Below are positions 1 to 8,119 of a stretch of 24,788 nucleotides of DNA, piece after piece (position 1 is the stretch's first letter; the number at the start of each line of letters is the position of its first letter). The notes under the pieces are model-generated. The model was not told the origin of the DNA and did not search any database. It saw nothing but the letters and a program-made list of their open reading frames with translations. A program made the position numbers and the translations under genes. The DNA lies in the IMG/VR virus record IMGVR_UViG_3300032086_000866, positions 1 to 24,788 of that record, one strand, 5' to 3'. Source of the stretch: a virus.

Positions 1-1229
1 TTTACTTTATTGGCAATATTTTTAAATCTACCATTCCAATTACCAGAATATTCTTTTGTATCTGGAAGATAGTTAGATGGAACTTTTACTTTTAAAAGTT
101 TTAAATCAAATTTTCTGTTTGGGATTTGCGCAAAAGACCGTGCATCTAATGTTGTGCCTATTAATGCGCAACTAGGATAATAAAGCTTATATGGCACAAT
201 TTCAGTAATTGAGCTAAGGCTACCCTCAACTTGGGAGGTATCTGATTGATATTGTGTTGTATCTTCAACTCTAAATACTTTAACGACTCTGTTGACTTTA
301 TTAGGGTTTGGTGGCAAATGTATAGTATTTTCAAAAATATAATCAGATGTAGATAATCCTTTGACAACTTTTACAAAGTATCCACCAGTGTCGTTAAAAA
401 CTAATTCTCCTTTTCTGTAGCCATCATCTCGGGGAACAGGTTCGCTCACTTCATACAAAGGTGGATTGTCAAAGTCAATTTCTCCACTTTCATTACCAAC
501 ATAAATTAAAAACGTAAGCTCTTCTGGAACTTGTTCACTTGACCTTTTTCCAGTTTTAAGTTTGGATAATACGTGTACTGTAAGACTTACTCGAATAATT
601 TCTACCAAAGGATTAACTATGGTGTGTGTTACAGCAAACATATCTTGCTCTTTGTTTTTAAAATATGAATGCAGAGCCGACTTAGAATTAATTTCACTTC
701 TATCGTTATAGTGACTTAATAACTCTTTCGGTGAACTCATTGAGCCTAGTTCTTCAGTTATTGCGTCTTTTATTCCCGCGGTCATACCTAATGTATTTGC
801 GGGTATTAATCTTACATTTTTAGAAATAGTTTGTGACGCAAATTCATAATCGTCAGGAAGAGCATCTTGTACTTCTTTACCTTCTCTATAATCTAAATCA
901 AATATTTTATAATTATAAGTGTCTGAATCGGGATTATAAACTTTTGTTTCATCTAGAAAAACAGATTGCAAAAATGGAAAATTTATTTTTCTGTTGGCCT
1001 TGAAAAATCTTAAAGTATTACCGTTTTTATCTGAAAATCCTTCAATTGGACCTTCTGATATCAAATCAATAATTTGCATTGTACTAGCCGACTCTAGCAC
1101 TTCAAAGTCTTTGCTCAGGTCTGAGTCTAAATCTTTAGATATTCTGGGCGTTCTCGCCCTGCGCGCATTTTCTTTTTTCTCTTCGTAAGAAAGGTATCTA
1201 GAATTAGCATTGTTTGACTTTAAAATCAT
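1..1229 (-). CDS. J: Tail tip attachment protein J, N-terminal part (cut by window edge)
   Basis: This reading frame has no stop from its ATG at 1229 to the left edge, so about 409 residues are visible and the C-terminal part is missing. The start overlaps the stop of gene I as TAATG. Around residues 51-66 the protein reads MQIIDLISEGPIEGF, the hallmark of the N-terminal domain of lambda-type J (TipJ) proteins. Near the cut end it has VPSNYLPDTKEYSGNWNGRF, matching the J-family pattern of a Pro-Ser-Asn-Tyr stretch followed by Tyr-x-Gly-x-Trp-x-Gly. In lambda, J forms the trimeric central tip and binds the receptor; the receptor-binding end would lie outside this window. It follows M, L, K and I in the lambda order, which strengthens the call. 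Whether it ends in its own adhesin domain cannot be seen here. Confidence 0.9.
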   Translation of the reverse strand, partial: MILKSNNANSRYLSYEEKKENARRARTPRISKDLDSDLSKDFEVLESASTMQIIDLISEGPIEGFSDKNGNTLRFFKANRKINFPFLQSVFLDETKVYNPDSDTYNYKIFDLDYREGKEVQDALPDDYEFASQTISKNVRLIPANTLGMTAGIKDAITEELGSMSSPKELLSHYNDRSEINSKSALHSYFKNKEQDMFAVTHTIVNPLVEIIRVSLTVHVLSKLKTGKRSSEQVPEELTFLIYVGNESGEIDFDNPPLYEVSEPVPRDDGYRKGELVFNDTGGYFVKVVKGLSTSDYIFENTIHLPPNPNKVNRVVKVFRVEDTTQYQSDTSQVEGSLSSITEIVPYKLYYPSCALIGTTLDARSFAQIPNRKFDLKLLKVKVPSNYLPDTKEYSGNWNGRFKNIANKV

Positions 1230-1810
1230 TAATTTAAATCCTTTCCTATACCTATTCCTGGCGTCTTGAGAAATCCTATGTTACCAATTTTTTGTACTTT
1301 TCCTTTGTAGCCGTCAAACTCGTAAAGTTGTTGATTTCTTAATGATGCAGAGATAACTGTTGATCCGACCCTTAATCTTCCATACCCAAGCGGAATAGGC
1401 ACTCCCTGGGCCGCAGTATTTACTGGGCCTGAAAATAAATATGATTTTGTTTCTTTTTCTTCTTTTGGTTTGGGCGGCTTGAAAAGTGCCTGCATAATTA
1501 AACCTGTAACAATAGAAACTACTATTGCAGTAATAGTGGCCACAACCCCGCCAGCAACTTGCGGCATTATATGAATATTTTTTGACTGCCTAGGTAAAGA
1601 AGATTCTAATTCTGATTGCTTTTCCAACGTTTTATTATCTACTGAAAAAGTGTAATGTTCAAATTTATCTTGATTTTTGCTAAGAAACTCGGTCAATTTA
1701 CCAGTGTTGGCTTCGATTGCCCACAAAGCTTCTTGAACAGAATCAACTTCAAGCTCCCAATGCTTGCCTAAAGTAGATCCTAACTCTCCATGTAGATATA
1801 CGTTCTTCAT
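1229..1810 (-). CDS. I: Tail assembly protein I (lambda gpI-like)
   Basis: The 193-residue protein begins with a YLHGELGSTLGKHW stretch and a VQEALWAIEANTG helix, the usual start of lambda gpI-type proteins. Residues about 78-84 (IHIMPQV) precede a strongly hydrophobic segment at about 86-110, then a Pro/Lys/Glu-rich linker. The C-terminal part (LFSGPVNTAAQGVPIPLGYG) is also typical of the family. In lambda, I acts at the tail tip together with J and L, and the hydrophobic segment is thought to sit in the tip until ejection. The gene lies 15 bases after K and its stop overlaps the J start as TAATG. The gap before it carries AAGG-rich ribosome binding sequence within the shared leader motif. 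Confidence 0.85.
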   Translation of the reverse strand: MKNVYLHGELGSTLGKHWELEVDSVQEALWAIEANTGKLTEFLSKNQDKFEHYTFSVDNKTLEKQSELESSLPRQSKNIHIMPQVAGGVVATITAIVVSIVTGLIMQALFKPPKPKEEKETKSYLFSGPVNTAAQGVPIPLGYGRLRVGSTVISASLRNQQLYEFDGYKGKVQKIGNIGFLKTPGIGIGKDLN

Positions 1811-1817
1811 CCTTAAA

Positions 1818-1835
1818 CCTTAATATTATATACAC
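1818..1835 (-). promoter_or_regulatory. Leader motif copy before gene I
   Basis: On the minus strand the gap reads GTGTATATAATATTAAGG, followed by TTTAAGG and the ATG of gene I. It contains a TATAAT-like hexamer preceded by TG, and two AAGG Shine-Dalgarno sequences. Related sequences occur before the tape measure, before the gene at 17948, before the SAP-like gene and, on the plus strand, before the gene at 21371. It could be a late promoter, a translation enhancer or both. No convincing -35 box is visible. Confidence 0.45.
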
Positions 1836-2557
1836 GAAATATGTCGATATACAGAGTGAATTCTATCAAAATATTGACCGTCAAGATATGTTTTTCTAGA
1901 TAAAAATTTTCCTTCGTGATGAAAAAACTGATTCTCGCCGCAATAAACTCCAAAATGAGAAAAATATCCATCTATTTCAAACAAAATTAGATCATGTAAT
2001 TTTAAATTTTCTGTGTCTTTTATTTTTTTAAATTTATTTATTTTTAAAAATGTTTTGACAATGTTAATAGTATGCCCACTGTACGCTTGTCCATCTTTTG
2101 TTAAAGCAAAGTTTAGCTCAAAATAACTCAGTATTTTATTTAATATATAATAGTCTACGACAAATCTAAAACAATTTCTTAAATCTGGCACATAATCTCT
2201 TTCGTCAAGTTTTGGTATTTCATAATTTTCTGGAAAATGAAGATAAAACTCTTTAGTTTTTATACTATAAATATAAAATGGTAACTGCCAGTTACGCGCA
2301 GATAATTTATCAAACTCTGATGGTTGAGGTCCAGATATTGTGTGCGAATGATAAATAGACAAAATGTCAAGCCCCTTACTTTTTTCTATAAAACATTGTG
2401 GTGATATTTCAAAATAATTTTCTTTTTGTGCATGAGCATTTTCGCAAGGAACTACTTGTATTTCTTTTAAATTATTTAAGCCAATCAATCCGCAACATTC
2501 GTTTTCTTTTTCATATTCTGCATGAGCTTTTATAAGTTTTTGTATAAAATTATACAT
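1826..2557 (-). CDS. K: Tail tip peptidase K: JAMM (JAB) plus NlpC/P60 domains
   Basis: With the ATG at 2557 the protein has 243 residues. The first half is a JAB/MPN+ domain: Glu20 in an ECCG sequence, then His70-Ser-His72, seven residues, Ser80 and Asp83, a complete HxHx7SxxD zinc-binding motif. The second half is an NlpC/P60-type domain with Cys129 (LRNCF), His201 (FSHFGVYCG) and His213/214 as likely catalytic residues. Lambda K has the same two-domain order and is thought to process tip components and cut peptidoglycan during entry. A longer frame begins at a GTG at 2608, deep inside L, but the ATG at 2557 overlaps the L stop by only 8 bases (ATGTATAA) and starts right at the domain, so it is preferred. 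The ribosome binding site is weak, so translation is probably coupled to L. Confidence 0.88.
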   Translation of the reverse strand: MYNFIQKLIKAHAEYEKENECCGLIGLNNLKEIQVVPCENAHAQKENYFEISPQCFIEKSKGLDILSIYHSHTISGPQPSEFDKLSARNWQLPFYIYSIKTKEFYLHFPENYEIPKLDERDYVPDLRNCFRFVVDYYILNKILSYFELNFALTKDGQAYSGHTINIVKTFLKINKFKKIKDTENLKLHDLILFEIDGYFSHFGVYCGENQFFHHEGKFLSRKTYLDGQYFDRIHSVYRHISCI

Positions 2558-3692
2558 ACCCAAACTTATCGGTGCCAGGAAATCCTCCGAATGGTAATCC
2601 TCCGCCACAATCTTTAAATCTTAACGCGCACCCAGAAATAGTTTTGCTGCATTGATCTTGAACCCAATTTGATTTATCATGTCTTGGATCACTGCCAGAT
2701 ATATTAAAATGAGAAAAAGATACTCCATTAATTTCTGTCACAGCCTTACCTGTTGGTTTTGCTACAAAATACAATTTTATATTTTCGTCTACTTTAAATC
2801 CATCAGAATCAGAATTTAAAAAACTGTCGACACTTACAACATCTCCACTTAAATATATTCCAGTAGCGTTATAAGTACCAGAATTATGAAATGTTTCAGT
2901 GTTAGTATCACCGTCATCATTTAATGTATTCCACGCCACATTGACAGCTGTTGAAAATCCATAGCCACCTGCTTCTGTTGAACTAAAAAATATTTTATCT
3001 TTTGCATCTGCAATTGGAATACCAAGAGCTTGATGAGAATTTTTGTCTTTAAAGCGCTCACGTATATGTGCAAAAGAGTTTCCGTAATTACAACCGTATC
3101 CACGATATACCCAAGTACAATAGTTACTAATTACTTGTCTACTTGGTATTTTAACAGTATCCATTTCCAAAACAGACACCAACTCAAACTCAACTACATT
3201 TTTATCTTCTAAAATTTTTTGGTTTATAACAAACTTATCATCTGGAAATCTAGCGTTTATATCTGGATCTCCAAAAGGATTTGAGTTGTGAAAAAAGTTT
3301 ACTGCATCTAAATATTTTAAAAATATTCTTTTTCTAGTAAAATGCAAGCCAACAAAGTCGTCTCTACCGTTTATAATATCAGATATAAATCCATCAACGT
3401 TTGCAATACGCAGACGCGGGCGAGGCAAAGTTCCGTCACCTTTAATTTCAACTTCTTCAATTTCAACAGGAATAGATTTATAAACTTTGCCATCGTACAC
3501 AATATCACCATTATGAACTTTTCCAGCGTGAAATCTATATATACCTACTCCGTATTTTTTTGCGTTTACCTCGAATAGCTCGACAATAGTGGTTGCCTGC
3601 AAATTGTGAAGTTGCTCTTGCAAATTGTAAGTAGTAACTCCAGTTTGTAAGTTTGGAACTATTATATCATTTCTTTTATCTTGTATTGACAT
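2550..3692 (-). CDS. L: Minor tail protein L with iron-sulfur cysteines and an inserted domain
   Basis: The 380-residue protein resembles lambda gpL. The N-terminal half has the family look (EVNAKKYGVGIYRFHAG, RLRIANVDGFISDII). Cys192 and Cys201 (NYCTWVYRGYGC) and Cys348 and Cys355 (DQCSKTISGCALRF) match the four cysteines that bind a [4Fe-4S] cluster in lambda L. The C-terminus LPFGGFPG is the classic L ending. In lambda the two cysteine pairs lie close together; here about 145 residues separate them. The insert (about 205-345) includes GIYLSGDVVSV followed by LYFVAKP, similar to modules at the N-terminus of the M fusion protein. L forms a trimeric ring between M and J at the tail tip. It starts 5 bases after the M fusion gene ends and overlaps K. 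An extra Cys362 is present. Confidence 0.88.
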   Translation of the reverse strand: MSIQDKRNDIIVPNLQTGVTTYNLQEQLHNLQATTIVELFEVNAKKYGVGIYRFHAGKVHNGDIVYDGKVYKSIPVEIEEVEIKGDGTLPRPRLRIANVDGFISDIINGRDDFVGLHFTRKRIFLKYLDAVNFFHNSNPFGDPDINARFPDDKFVINQKILEDKNVVEFELVSVLEMDTVKIPSRQVISNYCTWVYRGYGCNYGNSFAHIRERFKDKNSHQALGIPIADAKDKIFFSSTEAGGYGFSTAVNVAWNTLNDDGDTNTETFHNSGTYNATGIYLSGDVVSVDSFLNSDSDGFKVDENIKLYFVAKPTGKAVTEINGVSFSHFNISGSDPRHDKSNWVQDQCSKTISGCALRFKDCGGGLPFGGFPGTDKFGYV

Positions 3693-3697
3693 TTTTA

Positions 3698-6600
3698 TTA
3701 ACCTGTTGAATCAGACGTAAATTTATTTCTTATTGTTATAAATCCAGCGTAGCTAGTATTACCAGCTCTTAAACCAAAGTCGGCTATTTTGCATTTTTTA
3801 TGAGCTGGTCTCTCTGCGCTTAAAATCTTTAATCTATAATATCTATAAGCAGTAGTATTATCAATTTCATACGAACGAATTAGTCCAGGAATGGAGACGT
3901 AGTCTTTTGACATAGCAGCAGTATTGAGACCAACTTGCAATGGCACAGGGTTTTGTTGTCTTGGTACATCATTTTCTACTCGATCTAACACAGTATATTT
4001 TGAGTCCTCCAAAGGCTCTCCGCCAACACCATGACCGTTGCCCGCGTTTGTGGCTTGTAACTCCCAGGAAGTTGGTGCGTACACAGTCCCAAATAAGCTA
4101 TTTACATTTGAGTATGTTTGATAGTATTTCATGTCAGCGCCAGCACTGGTGATTGTGTAACTTGAAACTACTTTCTTAATGTCGTCATCGCTTGCATCTT
4201 TTCCAAAGTCATAAACTAAATAATAAGGAAAACCACCTGCGCCTTCAAATAAAACATAATCTGCAGCATTTCCAACGCTGGACGGATGTATTTCTTGATT
4301 AAAAGCTTTCCATGCGGGGTAAGAAGCATTTGTTGCAATCGCATATTGAGATTTGTCAGGGCCATTATTTCTAATACCACTCATGTAGCCAAGGGTATTG
4401 TTATCATTTAGTTCTTTAACATTTGCCGCTCCGCTGTTTCGCGCGGTCAAATATCCTCCTATTCCAATTTGATTTCGGTAAAGCTCTGAGCTTTTTGCAT
4501 TTGTTTCGCTTCTATGGCCACCAGCGATTCCAATTCCGCTTGCGGGAATATTTGTTGTTTCTGACAATATTTCTATGTTACAACCATTTGTTTCTATACA
4601 TAGCCCACCGCTTCCGCCGTATCCATAGTTTCTAGGCTCTGCGCCATTAAGGCCTAGATGTCTTTGTCTTGTGGCTTGTACTGGATGTTCGCCATTTCCA
4701 CCATCCATACCATATCCCCCACCAAAGCCTCCGACACCGCCAGCATTTCTATCTGCCTCGTTGGAATTTTTACTCATCCTGTCAAATGGTTTATAAAAAT
4801 TTAATATGTTATGCTGATCAACAGTATAAATACCTCGCTCTCTAACTTTGCCAGCTATTGATCCGTCACCTCCATCTGATGCAATTTTTAAATTTTTATT
4901 ACCATCATCAAGCAAAACAATTTGAGAACTTTGTCCATTTTGTGACGGCTTGCCTTGTATGACGCCATATGATGTTTTTGCGCTTACACTGTTAATTTGT
5001 TTATTTCTAAATCTGCTTGTATGTTTGGCTCCCTTACCACCAGATGCGCCACCTTTATTTGTTGTCAAAGAATCATTTTTTCTAAAGCCCGCACCTCCTC
5101 CACCTGCGCCTCCAGCTCTAACTTCTAAAGCTATATCAACATTAGCGGTGCCTCGAGTAGTACGCCTTAGTAAAGATTTTGTACTCCGCCTTCGGTCTTC
5201 GCTAATGTCGTCGTTAAATCTATCTACGCCCTGCTTATGACTAATCGCTTTTCCGTCTGTATTAGCTATATTATTGTATCTAACGCCACCTTGTCCACCG
5301 CCGCCTCCTCCACCAACAATAAATCCTCCATTATTTAGTATTTTTACTGGGTGGTCATCATTTTTCCAAGTGGATTGTATGTGTAAAGCTGTGCCACCAT
5401 TTTCTCCGTCAAATGGTTGAGTATTATCAGAGTTATCGTCAAAGCCATTCGGTAGCATGTATATTCCCTCGCTAATTCCCTTGGTCGCTCGCGATGCTAT
5501 CGGCCCAACTCCTTGCAATTCATGAACTGAGCCAACATTTGATTGACTAGCTGATAGCGCATCGGCGCTATTCTTATTTGCATCAGTTAGTTCGGTAGAC
5601 AACGCAAAAGAAGTATCACCAGTATTGTATGCGTCTGCACCCTTACCTCCTGCGCCAATTATTTTAGCTCCTTCTTCTAAAACTATTTTGAGTGCTAACG
5701 GATTGAATATTGAATTAGTTGCCGCAACACCACAATCAAAAGCTGGAACTGATGGGTCGTCTGACATAATAAGCGTGTCAGCTTTTATTACGCAGTGTAT
5801 TCCAGAAAAATATGCGTAATCACTTAAACCTAAGTCTTCCAAAACTTTATCAGCTTCTTTTCTAAGATTAAATTTGTTAAAAAACTTACCATCTGATCCG
5901 TCTAAAACTACTTGTAGTGCGCCGCTTTCAGTGATAACAGCGCCAGTTGCACTTGCTCCAATATTTTCTTTAAACGCTGCGGTAGCAAAAGTTTTTTCAG
6001 AAGAAGTGGCAACTCCTAAAATATCTGTATTTGCGGCTGTAACTTTATAATAATATTTAGACGAAGCTAAGACAGGTTCATGTCTAAACGTTGTTATGCC
6101 AGTAGGTATGCCAGTTGCTAAATAGCCAACCCAATCTTTGTTGCCGCCACCGACGTAACGATCTCTTTCTGTGCGATTACCACCAATTCTTAACCACCCG
6201 TCTTGAGCTCGCTTACCTGAAATTACAGAAAAATCTGAAGCGCTTGGTATGTTTGCTAATTCATCATCATTGCCATTATCCAAAGCAAAAGAAACTGAAA
6301 TACCTGTTGCAGTTTTTGGATCTTGTAACTCCCAACTGCCAGTAATTGCAGCGACGCCAGGAACTTGTCCTACTTTTAAGTTTATTGGTATACCTGGGGC
6401 GGCGTCATGAACAGCTTCACCAACTAAGTCTACTTTTAAATCGCCACTAGGATCTGGAAATAAAAATTCATCAGTCGTAGAAACAGTTAATGCACTATCT
6501 TTTATTCCGCCAAATCCGCCAGGGTCAGCAGTATACATTATTCTGCCTTCGTGAAAACTTATTTTGCTTGCTGCAGCAGTATTTGGAGTTCCGCCGATAC

Positions 6601-8119
6601 CTGCATGTTTGCCAATGTCACCAGTATGGCCCGTTGTAGAAAATATAATATTAAAACGTCCACTATCTCCTGGATACAATTTATAGGTCATAGACGTTGG
6701 CGAATATTCTTTTATTCTGTCGTCTTTTAAATCTTCAAATTTATAAAGACCACTTGCTGCTTGTTTACCAGATAAACTTAATGTAGAAAGAATTGTTTCA
6801 TCTCCACTGTTTACTAAAAACATTCCTGTTCCAGAAGCAAAGCCAGTCATAAACGCGCCAAAATTAATTCCTGTGGTTGCTCCATAAGTTTCAAATCCAT
6901 AATCTTCACCATGAAACGGAGCTAATACTTCTCCATTTTCTGTTGCAATAATTGTAGAAAACACTCTGGCTTTTCTGGTTAAGTCTAATGGATTTTGTTC
7001 GAATTGTAATTCAAATCTGTGATTGTCATCATATACATAAGTGTGTCTCCAATTTTCACAGACAAAACTCCTCATGTCTCCGCTGTGAGGTGCTGGAGGA
7101 TTAAATCTAAACGTTTGATAATTTTGTTTACTTAATAAAAACTGAGATATAGCAACAGCTTCTTTGTTGGATCTACCTTCTAATATCAAACTATATTTTA
7201 AATTGTTTGTATTGATTCCGTCATTAAAACGTTGAACGAAATCATTTTTTATATCAACTGTTGAAAATCTAACATTGGTACTTAAATTGGTTGCTATAGA
7301 AGGTTTAAATATAAATTCTTCGTTTGTCCACAATGTTCCTTTGCCTGTTGGACTATTGTTTACAGTTGCGGTAGAACTTGATGTTCCAGTATAATAATAA
7401 TATCCGTCACAACCACTTAATGTTCCAAGTATACCACCACTATGATAAACAGTGTCATATAAATTGTAAGTTCTTCCAGCTTGCCAAATACCATCAGTAT
7501 TGCCACTTGGTATAAATCTTTCTAACCAACTTGTTGCACTGTTAGTTTCGTTGATAAAACTGGTTTGAATATTTTTTACATCGTTAAATTTTTGCTCTAA
7601 AGAATATCCATCACAAAAGTGCTCGTGCTTTTTATCGTATGGATAAAATGGTTTGAATTGAAAACCAGTGACGCCAGAAACTGCTCCACTTAATGCTTCA
7701 AATGAATGGCTTTCAATAAAATTAGAAATAGCTTTTGCTTCTCTGTCTGTTCTGCCATCGAATGCTAGCGCATAAGTTGCGCGAATATTATTAACAGATT
7801 TTGGTATCAAGGAAAAATATCCATCACCAAAATTTATTCTTTCATTTTTAGCTTCAAATGTTACGCTGCTTCCATATCCAGGCTTAAAGAAAAACTCTCG
7901 ACTCCATTTGCTTGCTGCGCCAGTAGGAGCGTTGGAACTTGCCGCGGCAACATTATCATTACTAGAAGTGTGAGAAGTTTCGCAATAATAATATCCAGAA
8001 TCGACAGGTAAACATCCTGTGTTGTTCAACACGCCGTTACCAGTAAAAAATACAACGTCGAACTTTTTATATTCGTGCGCTGGCTTCCATCCAGAAATTT
8101 GTATATTAGGATTATTCAT
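3698..8119 (-). CDS. Giant tail tip protein: tandem gpM domains, Fn3-like, glycine-rich and F5/8C-like adhesin
   Basis: The 1473-residue protein begins with two copies of a unit. Each copy has a binding-like module (residues 1-78 and 205-268, with DVVFF...GYYYC and DTVYH...GYYYY) followed by a lambda gpM-like domain (79-190 and 270-380, with NFGDGY, a FDGRTDREAKAISNF helix and a late Cys). Residues 385-570 are unassigned beta-rich sequence. An Fn3-like domain spans about 575-713, starting PGIPINL and ending YYYKVTAANT. Residues 715-825 resemble the domain that opens glycine-rich C-termini of J-type proteins (ALKIVLEEGAKIIGAGGKG). A glycine-rich region runs to about 1230 with runs such as GGGGGGGQGG. 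The C-terminus (1245-1455) looks like a discoidin/F5-8C domain (YPAWKAFNQ, YYLVYDFG, SYTIT, SWELQATN, YRYYRLKI). Lambda gpM has only 109 residues. Position between tape measure and L fits M. It probably carries host-binding arms. Confidence 0.75.
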   Translation of the reverse strand: MNNPNIQISGWKPAHEYKKFDVVFFTGNGVLNNTGCLPVDSGYYYCETSHTSSNDNVAAASSNAPTGAASKWSREFFFKPGYGSSVTFEAKNERINFGDGYFSLIPKSVNNIRATYALAFDGRTDREAKAISNFIESHSFEALSGAVSGVTGFQFKPFYPYDKKHEHFCDGYSLEQKFNDVKNIQTSFINETNSATSWLERFIPSGNTDGIWQAGRTYNLYDTVYHSGGILGTLSGCDGYYYYTGTSSSTATVNNSPTGKGTLWTNEEFIFKPSIATNLSTNVRFSTVDIKNDFVQRFNDGINTNNLKYSLILEGRSNKEAVAISQFLLSKQNYQTFRFNPPAPHSGDMRSFVCENWRHTYVYDDNHRFELQFEQNPLDLTRKARVFSTIIATENGEVLAPFHGEDYGFETYGATTGINFGAFMTGFASGTGMFLVNSGDETILSTLSLSGKQAASGLYKFEDLKDDRIKEYSPTSMTYKLYPGDSGRFNIIFSTTGHTGDIGKHAGIGGTPNTAAASKISFHEGRIMYTADPGGFGGIKDSALTVSTTDEFLFPDPSGDLKVDLVGEAVHDAAPGIPINLKVGQVPGVAAITGSWELQDPKTATGISVSFALDNGNDDELANIPSASDFSVISGKRAQDGWLRIGGNRTERDRYVGGGNKDWVGYLATGIPTGITTFRHEPVLASSKYYYKVTAANTDILGVATSSEKTFATAAFKENIGASATGAVITESGALQVVLDGSDGKFFNKFNLRKEADKVLEDLGLSDYAYFSGIHCVIKADTLIMSDDPSVPAFDCGVAATNSIFNPLALKIVLEEGAKIIGAGGKGADAYNTGDTSFALSTELTDANKNSADALSASQSNVGSVHELQGVGPIASRATKGISEGIYMLPNGFDDNSDNTQPFDGENGGTALHIQSTWKNDDHPVKILNNGGFIVGGGGGGGQGGVRYNNIANTDGKAISHKQGVDRFNDDISEDRRRSTKSLLRRTTRGTANVDIALEVRAGGAGGGGAGFRKNDSLTTNKGGASGGKGAKHTSRFRNKQINSVSAKTSYGVIQGKPSQNGQSSQIVLLDDGNKNLKIASDGGDGSIAGKVRERGIYTVDQHNILNFYKPFDRMSKNSNEADRNAGGVGGFGGGYGMDGGNGEHPVQATRQRHLGLNGAEPRNYGYGGSGGLCIETNGCNIEILSETTNIPASGIGIAGGHRSETNAKSSELYRNQIGIGGYLTARNSGAANVKELNDNNTLGYMSGIRNNGPDKSQYAIATNASYPAWKAFNQEIHPSSVGNAADYVLFEGAGGFPYYLVYDFGKDASDDDIKKVVSSYTITSAGADMKYYQTYSNVNSLFGTVYAPTSWELQATNAGNGHGVGGEPLEDSKYTVLDRVENDVPRQQNPVPLQVGLNTAAMSKDYVSIPGLIRSYEIDNTTAYRYYRLKILSAERPAHKKCKIADFGLRAGNTSYAGFITIRNKFTSDSTG

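Noticed and set aside
2558-2608. GTG start at 2608 for the K gene
   Set aside because: It lies 59 bases inside L, adds residues that are just L sequence in another frame, and the ATG at 2557 begins at the domain boundary.
3698-4400. Variable region of a diversity-generating retroelement at the end of the giant tip protein
   Set aside because: The C-terminus looks like a discoidin-type and not a C-type lectin domain, and no template repeat or reverse transcriptase is seen in the window.
4950-5240. Open plus-strand frame encoding a proline-rich peptide
   Set aside because: It is the complement of the glycine-rich region of the giant tip protein; Gly codons on one strand read as Pro on the other. 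No ribosome binding site or protein-like pattern.
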